Positions 60,764-64,000 of a stretch of DNA of 64,000 bases are shown here, piece after piece. Each line of letters begins with the position of its first letter. Position 1 is the first letter of the stretch. The notes under the pieces are model-generated. The model was not told the DNA's origin, ran no database searches, and saw only the letters and a program-made list of their open reading frames with translations. Both the position numbers and the translations under genes were made by a program. This DNA comes from Comamonadaceae bacterium. Lineage in GTDB: Bacteria > Pseudomonadota > Gammaproteobacteria > Burkholderiales > Burkholderiaceae_C. The DNA lies in the NCBI GenBank assembly GCA_947456305.1, contig CANGPN010000008.1:1-64000 (forward strand). The letters run 5' to 3'.

Positions 60764-60922
60764 CTCGTTGGCCAAATCGCAGTCGTGGCTGATGACAACC
60801 ACACACGTTGAGTCAGGCGATTCTGGATGCGAAAACCCAAATGCTATAGCGGCTTCAGGCGTGAGGAGATGGCCCTGACGCCAAGGCGTTTCTCTGGTCC
60901 AAGTTGCTTCCGCGCCTCCCAT
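60700..60922 (-). pseudogene. Gene encoding HDCDL-motif protein, 3' truncated by the tnsB junction
   Basis: The minus-strand frame begins at 60922 and reads WRQGHLLTPEAAIAFGF... then VVVISHDCDLANESLLIEPNVEVIVGRRV. The VISHDCDLA motif with EP.VEVI.GR is a pattern I associate with small uncharacterised proteins in accessory regions. Around 60,700-60,730 the sequence turns into the reverse complement of tnsB, so the real 3' end is lost; the frame is open to 60,530 only because it shadows tnsB. It lies 5 nt downstream of the HTH gene stop, so it was the third gene of that operon. Confidence 0.6.
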
Positions 60923-60927
60923 CTCGC

Positions 60928-61575
60928 TCAGACATTCTCATTGAGGGCAGGATGGCCCATCTCTGCAACATCAGGGCGTGAGGAGGATCTGTCGCCTAGT
61001 AAAGCATCAAGTTTTGCCCGTGCGGATTCCCCACGCTTCTCTAACCGAATGAGCTTTTCAGCGCTTTCCTTACCATCGGCACCTTGCCCAATGAGTTCAA
61101 TGAATGACTTTCCACGGGCGACGGTTCGATCAAGCGACAGAGCGGTTGGCTTGAACCCGGCTTCAATAAAAACTCGTGCTGCTGCAGCAAGATGTACAAG
61201 TTTCCCTTGATGCGCCTCTTTGGGGATCTCACCGTTCAGCCAGTTGTAGAGCGTTTGACGTGATACACCGAACACTGCTGGCAAGTAGGACATGGTCCGA
61301 CCAAAACCAGCTTTGACTTCCTTCATCAGTTGCGTGTACGGGGCGTACATTTCCCGCACAGTCGTTGACTCCATCTTCAAAATCACGAAGGGGCTGTAAC
61401 CTTGACGCGACATTGCGAATTGCACGCCTTCGATCCCACCGGTGCCGCTGCCTCCAAAATAGGGAAGAGGTCGACCTTCAGCCATGGGCGCACGACTGTG
61501 AATGGCCGGTACTGACCGATAGTGAGGGTAAGCGTTGAAATCAGCAACGAGAACTGCAAGTCCGAGCATGATCAC
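60928..61575 (-). CDS. HTH protein of the TIGR04255 cassette
   Basis: A 215-aa product starting with GTG, overlapping the upstream stop by GTGA. The N-terminal 70 residues have no recognisable domain. Residues about 94-118 form a helix-turn-helix, FGVSRQTLYNWLNGEIPK, followed by helices with AAARVFIEAGFKPTALSLDRTVARGKSFIELIGQG and a coiled-coil-like end. The second half resembles DNA-binding antitoxin-like proteins in layout. It is coupled to the TIGR04255 gene. No function is assigned. An ATG at 61569 is an alternative start. Confidence 0.7.
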   Translation of the reverse strand: MIMLGLAVLVADFNAYPHYRSVPAIHSRAPMAEGRPLPYFGGSGTGGIEGVQFAMSRQGYSPFVILKMESTTVREMYAPYTQLMKEVKAGFGRTMSYLPAVFGVSRQTLYNWLNGEIPKEAHQGKLVHLAAAARVFIEAGFKPTALSLDRTVARGKSFIELIGQGADGKESAEKLIRLEKRGESARAKLDALLGDRSSSRPDVAEMGHPALNENV

Positions 61576-62357
61576 TTGTCCCAGGTGGTAAAAGCATGAG
61601 GCGTGGCCGTGGCCCTAAATGCAGCGCCGATGACCTTATGGATAGTATCAAGGTGTTCGGTAACGACCTTCGTCGAAAACACTTCTCGACCGTCCACGAA
61701 GCCATCGTTGTCGAGGATCGCGCTGTTTCCAATGTAAGACGTAAATCTTTCCGAAATCCGCATGTCCCCAGGCTGGATGTCTGGAGGGAATGCGAGAGAG
61801 CCTTCCTGAATGGCGACTCGGCTTAACAGCTTAATGTTTCCGATCTCGTTCATTGCCTCGGTAAAAGCATAAAGGGGCCGTCCGGCGAGCCGTGCATTCA
61901 TCCCCTTGGCTTGATCGACGAGGTACTGCTCTATCGTTTCGCCAGCTTGCGGCATTACTCGATCTAGGTAGCGGAGGCCAACGCGTTCAGTGAATGCGAG
62001 CTTCACTGCGTCATTAACGATGCTCAGTGCCTCCAAGAAGCAGGCAGAAAAGGCTTCGAAATGACCGTAATTGGTCGACTGAAGAGTGAGGCTCTGCTCA
62101 TCAAGGATGAATGTGTGCGTCTTTTCAACATTGCCGAGCAGGAATCTTTCCTGCTGAACAGGCGTTGGAGTTGGAGGTTGTCCGTCTTGGGCAGTGATCT
62201 GGATCGAGATGAAGTTCTGACGTTCGAAGTCGGGATAGCCCGCCTGACGAAGACTCTCTTGGATGCCGGGCAAGAAATCGCCAAGCTTCAAAATAGGGTT
62301 GAACCGCACCTGGGCCAGGGTTAGATACACAGGCGGATTCTTGAGTGGGGTTCCCAT
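61572..62357 (-). CDS. TIGR04255 family protein
   Basis: The 261-aa product matches the sporadically distributed TIGR04255 family. It begins with PLKNPPVYLTLAQVRFNPILKLGDFLPGIQESLRQAGYPDFE, has FILDEQSLTLQSTNYGHFEAF, and VGLRYLDRVMPQ in the middle. No enzymatic motif is visible and the function is unknown. It is the first gene of a minus-strand operon with the HTH gene and the truncated HDCDL gene, and is divergent from the 82-aa gene at 62,468. The patchy distribution and location in a transposon suggest a defence or stress role, which is unproven. Confidence 0.78.
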   Translation of the reverse strand: MGTPLKNPPVYLTLAQVRFNPILKLGDFLPGIQESLRQAGYPDFERQNFISIQITAQDGQPPTPTPVQQERFLLGNVEKTHTFILDEQSLTLQSTNYGHFEAFSACFLEALSIVNDAVKLAFTERVGLRYLDRVMPQAGETIEQYLVDQAKGMNARLAGRPLYAFTEAMNEIGNIKLLSRVAIQEGSLAFPPDIQPGDMRISERFTSYIGNSAILDNDGFVDGREVFSTKVVTEHLDTIHKVIGAAFRATATPHAFTTWDK

Positions 62358-62389
62358 CGTTTGACTACCTTCAATTTTTAGCTTCGTTA

Positions 62390-62409
62390 GTTTACACTAC
62401 GGTTTACAC
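62390..62409. promoter_or_regulatory. Direct repeat of GTTTACAC in a divergent promoter interval
   Basis: GTTTACAC occurs at 62,390-62,397 and 62,402-62,409, 12 bp apart, roughly one helical turn. It lies in the 110-bp interval between the divergent TIGR04255 and 82-aa genes. It may be an operator for the HTH protein of the cassette. Confidence 0.4.
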
Positions 62410-62467
62410 TTGAACAATGCCCCCTCAGTCAAAGTCTTATCGGTCACCATTAAATCAAGGAGTCGCG

Positions 62468-62716
62468 ATGTCCAAGAACACCAAGCAGACGTCTACACGG
62501 ATCGGCCAACTGGCGTCGGAAACATTACAAAGGAGCAGTGCTTCACAAGTAGCCAAGAGCTTGGCTGCTTCGGCTTTGTCTCAGCGAAATGGGGACAGGC
62601 AGACGGGAGCCAAAATGGAAGATACAGCAGCACGAGTTCTTGCCAGCGACTACTACGCTAAGGCCACGAAGGTACTTGCCGCATCGGTCCTGTCTCAAGC
62701 AAACAAGCAGCGCTGA
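62468..62716 (+). CDS. 82-aa protein with internal duplication
   Basis: A small basic protein with AAGGAG 5 nt before the ATG at 62468. It is built from two similar 27-residue blocks, 15-41 and 53-79, that share the pattern KxLAASxLSQxN at their ends. It is helical and soluble by composition, with no membrane segment and no known motif. It is divergent from the TIGR04255 gene and could be a regulator, antitoxin or structural partner of that cassette. Function unknown. Confidence 0.7.
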   Translation: MSKNTKQTSTRIGQLASETLQRSSASQVAKSLAASALSQRNGDRQTGAKMEDTAARVLASDYYAKATKVLAASVLSQANKQR

Positions 62717-63125
62717 GTCATTCGTCACAAGAGCCTGATGTCGCTGACTTGAACAAATCGCGGCATCTCTGCCCCCTTGGAGTCGAAATTCAAATGAACT
62801 TGGCTTTGATTGTTGGCTAACTTCTGATATTTGGGCAGTTATGGTTTGGCGCCATTGGCCGAGAGCGGCCTTGCTGCGCCCATTGATGATCAGATGCTCA
62901 TGTTACATAGCTTACTTCTAAATAATTACTGGAACAGACTGCTTTATATGAATTGATGATGTAGGTGCAAGCTTCTTAAAAATACAAACTTGAATGAAGT
63001 AAAACTGAGAAAATACAAAGATCAATGACTCTTTGACACAAGCTCTAATGAGCAAGAACGACATAAATATATATAAATCAATAACTTATCAAAGTCTCAG
63101 ACACAAACTTAAGTGAATTTCAGCA
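62717..63125. other. Gene-free right flank of the element
   Basis: About 410 bp between the 82-aa gene and the end of the element. It contains the four right-end repeats and the terminal inverted repeat (listed separately). The first 250 bp hold no open frame of note. Confidence 0.6.
62981..63125. repeat. Right transposon end with four TnsB-type repeats
   Basis: Four 20-bp sites start at 62,981, 63,012, 63,035 and 63,100; the best read AATACAAACTTGAATGAAGT and GACACAAACTTAAGTGAATT. All point the same way, and oppose the two left-end sites. The element ends with TTTCAGCA at 63,125, the complement of the left TGCTGAAA. Two sites at one end and four at the other recall the unequal ends of Tn7. 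Confidence 0.8.
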
Positions 63126-63130
63126 GACTG
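63126..63130. repeat. Target-site duplication, right copy (GACTG)
   Basis: Identical to 51,156-51,160 and directly next to the right end of the element. In the uninterrupted gene only one GACTG exists, as shown by the intact copy at 57,594, which reads TAGACTGGCGCCAATC. Confidence 0.88.
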
Positions 63131-63584
63131 GCGCCAATCCCACTTAGGCCGTTTGCTCGGCCACGCCATGCGTCGCTTCGATGAGCGTGTGTTGGAGTTG
63201 ATGGCCCAGCATATTGATGTGCCATTGGCGCTGGCCAATCTGGCAGCGCGCGACAAGGTCAGCGCAGCGCACATTCACATCACCCGGCATTTGCCGTTGA
63301 ACGGCGCACGCTTGAGTGAATTGGCCGACATGGCGGGCATGAGCAAGCAAGCCATGGGAGATCTGGTGACGCAATGCGAAGCCTGGGGTTTGGTTAAGCG
63401 CGAAGCCGACACGCTGGATGCGCGCGCTAAACGCATTGTGTTTACCGCTGACGGACTGGATTGGCTACGCGGTTTTGAACAAGCGGTGGCTCAGGCCGAA
63501 GAAGAGTTCCGGCAAGAAGTGGGTAATGACGTTGCTACCGTGGTCAGCCTCGGTCTGGAAGCCTATGGCAATGCCTATCGTTAA
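63131..63584 (+). pseudogene. 3' part of interrupted MarR-family gene
   Basis: Joined to the 5' fragment it encodes a MarR protein of about 161 residues, with GHAMRRFDERVLELMAQHIDVPLALANLAARDKVSAAHIHITRHLPL and the HTH LADMAGMSKQAMGDLVTQCEAWGLVKR. No stop or frameshift is present in this part, so the break by the element is the only visible lesion. An in-frame ATG at 63,168 could still give a shortened protein lacking the dimerisation helix start. It lies upstream of a response regulator gene. Confidence 0.87.
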
Positions 63585-63673
63585 CCCGAAGGACATGGCC
63601 TTGAATGCCCCGCGCAGACTTATCGCACCTAGAATGAATTCAGCAGACATGCATACCACCGGGGAGACGGCTC

Positions 63674-64000
63674 ATGCGCATATTGATAGCAGAGGATGAC
63701 CAAGTCCTGGCCGACGGCTTGCTGCGTACCTTGCGCGCATCCGGTGCTGCGGTAGACCATGTGGCCAACGGCAGCGAGGCGGATGCCGCCCTCATGACTT
63801 CCAGCGAATTCGATTTGTTTATTCTGGATTTGGGCTTGCCCAAAATGCACGGCCTCGAAGTATTGAAACGCTTGCGCGCGCGTGGCAACAGCATGCCGGT
63901 GCTCATACTCACTGCTGCTGACAGTGTGGAGGAACGGGTCAAAGGCTTGGACTACGGTGCCGATGACTACATGGCCAAACCATTTTCTTTGCAAGAGCTT
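63674..64000 (+). CDS. Response regulator, partial (window ends inside)
   Basis: The first 109 codons of a two-component response regulator, receiver domain only. It begins MRILIAEDDQVLADGLLRTLRASG with the acidic pair Glu7-Asp8-Asp9, has the phosphoacceptor Asp in LFILDLGLPKMHG, the Thr of LILTAAD and Lys in DDYMAKPFS. GGGGAGA lies about 7 nt before the ATG. The style and position fit an OmpR-type regulator (TctD or QseB group), but the output domain is outside the window. The order recA, marR, response regulator is the native locus split by the transposon. Confidence 0.9.
   Translation, partial: MRILIAEDDQVLADGLLRTLRASGAAVDHVANGSEADAALMTSSEFDLFILDLGLPKMHGLEVLKRLRARGNSMPVLILTAADSVEERVKGLDYGADDYMAKPFSLQEL

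Larger units (their letters stand above)
51161..63125. mobile_element. Tn7-like transposon, 11,965 bp, inserted in a marR gene
   Basis: The boundaries are set by a 5-bp duplication (GACTG) and by 23-bp terminal inverted repeats beginning TGCTGAAA that match at 20 of 23 positions. Both ends also hold short repeats of the AATACAAACTTGAATGA type, expected for TnsB binding. Inside are a TnsA-like gene and a TnsB-like gene truncated at its 3' end; no TnsC- or TniQ-like gene was found, so the element probably cannot move alone. Cargo includes an Avs-like gene, a toxin-antitoxin pair, an intact marR homologue, a gp16-like regulator and a TIGR04255 cassette. Base composition varies strongly across it. 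Confidence 0.88.

Noticed and set aside
51161-63125. CRISPR-associated transposon (CAST)
   Set aside because: No cas gene, CRISPR array, TniQ or TnsC was found in the element.
51161-63125. Integron or integrative element with tyrosine integrase
   Set aside because: No integrase gene; the 5-bp duplication, inverted repeats and tnsAB fit a Tn7-type transposon instead.

Overview
The window looks like a chromosomal stretch of a betaproteobacterium, probably order Burkholderiales and close to Comamonadaceae. That placement is inferred from gene families: a str operon (rpsL-rpsG-fusA), an mreBCD-mrdA cell-shape operon, YhdP, GlnE, a type-2 ArgC, a DUF3717-DUF1289 fusion, and a CTGT-N8-ACAG LexA box in front of recA. 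No rRNA or tRNA gene was recognised.

Positions 1-51,160 are a dense housekeeping backbone. In order it holds: a hairpin repeat array and the str operon; a D,D-carboxypeptidase, small hydrolases, a ferredoxin and hemJ/hemB; two hydrolase/isomerase genes and an SDR-MaoC pair; mmsA with a GMC dehydrogenase; a TSUP exporter; mrdA-mreD-mreC-mreB facing gatCAB; mltA, a nitrilase-family amidase and yhdP facing glnE. Next come an eight-gene tightly packed operon at 33.5-40.5 kb (glutathione peroxidase, FAD oxidoreductase, DUF1365, cyclopropane synthase-like methyltransferase, MFS carrier, DUF3833 lipoprotein, SDR, NTF2-like) that looks like a membrane-lipid modification and oxidative-stress unit, then a GST, purB, an M48 protease, moaC, a type IV pilin, sucCD, argC and recA-recX.

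Positions 51,161-63,125 are an 11,965-bp Tn7-like mobile element that can be delimited to the base. It has 23-bp imperfect terminal inverted repeats starting TGCTGAAA, two putative TnsB-binding repeats at the left end and four at the right, and a perfect 5-bp target duplication (GACTG). It splits a MarR-family gene at codon 11/12; joining the flanks restores the frame. Inside are a TnsA-like endonuclease gene and a 3'-truncated TnsB-like DDE transposase gene. No tnsC or tniQ was found.

The element's cargo is a 1,484-aa nuclease-STAND ATPase resembling the Avs antiphage proteins, a RelE/XRE toxin-antitoxin pair whose toxin gene is frameshifted, an intact diverged copy of the very MarR gene the element interrupts, a gp16-like regulator, and a cassette of a TIGR04255-family protein, an HTH protein, a truncated HDCDL-motif protein and a divergent 82-aa internally repeated protein. 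This cassette and the avs-like gene are the best candidates for defence functions not yet described.

After the element, the window ends with the rest of the interrupted marR gene and the start of a response regulator gene.
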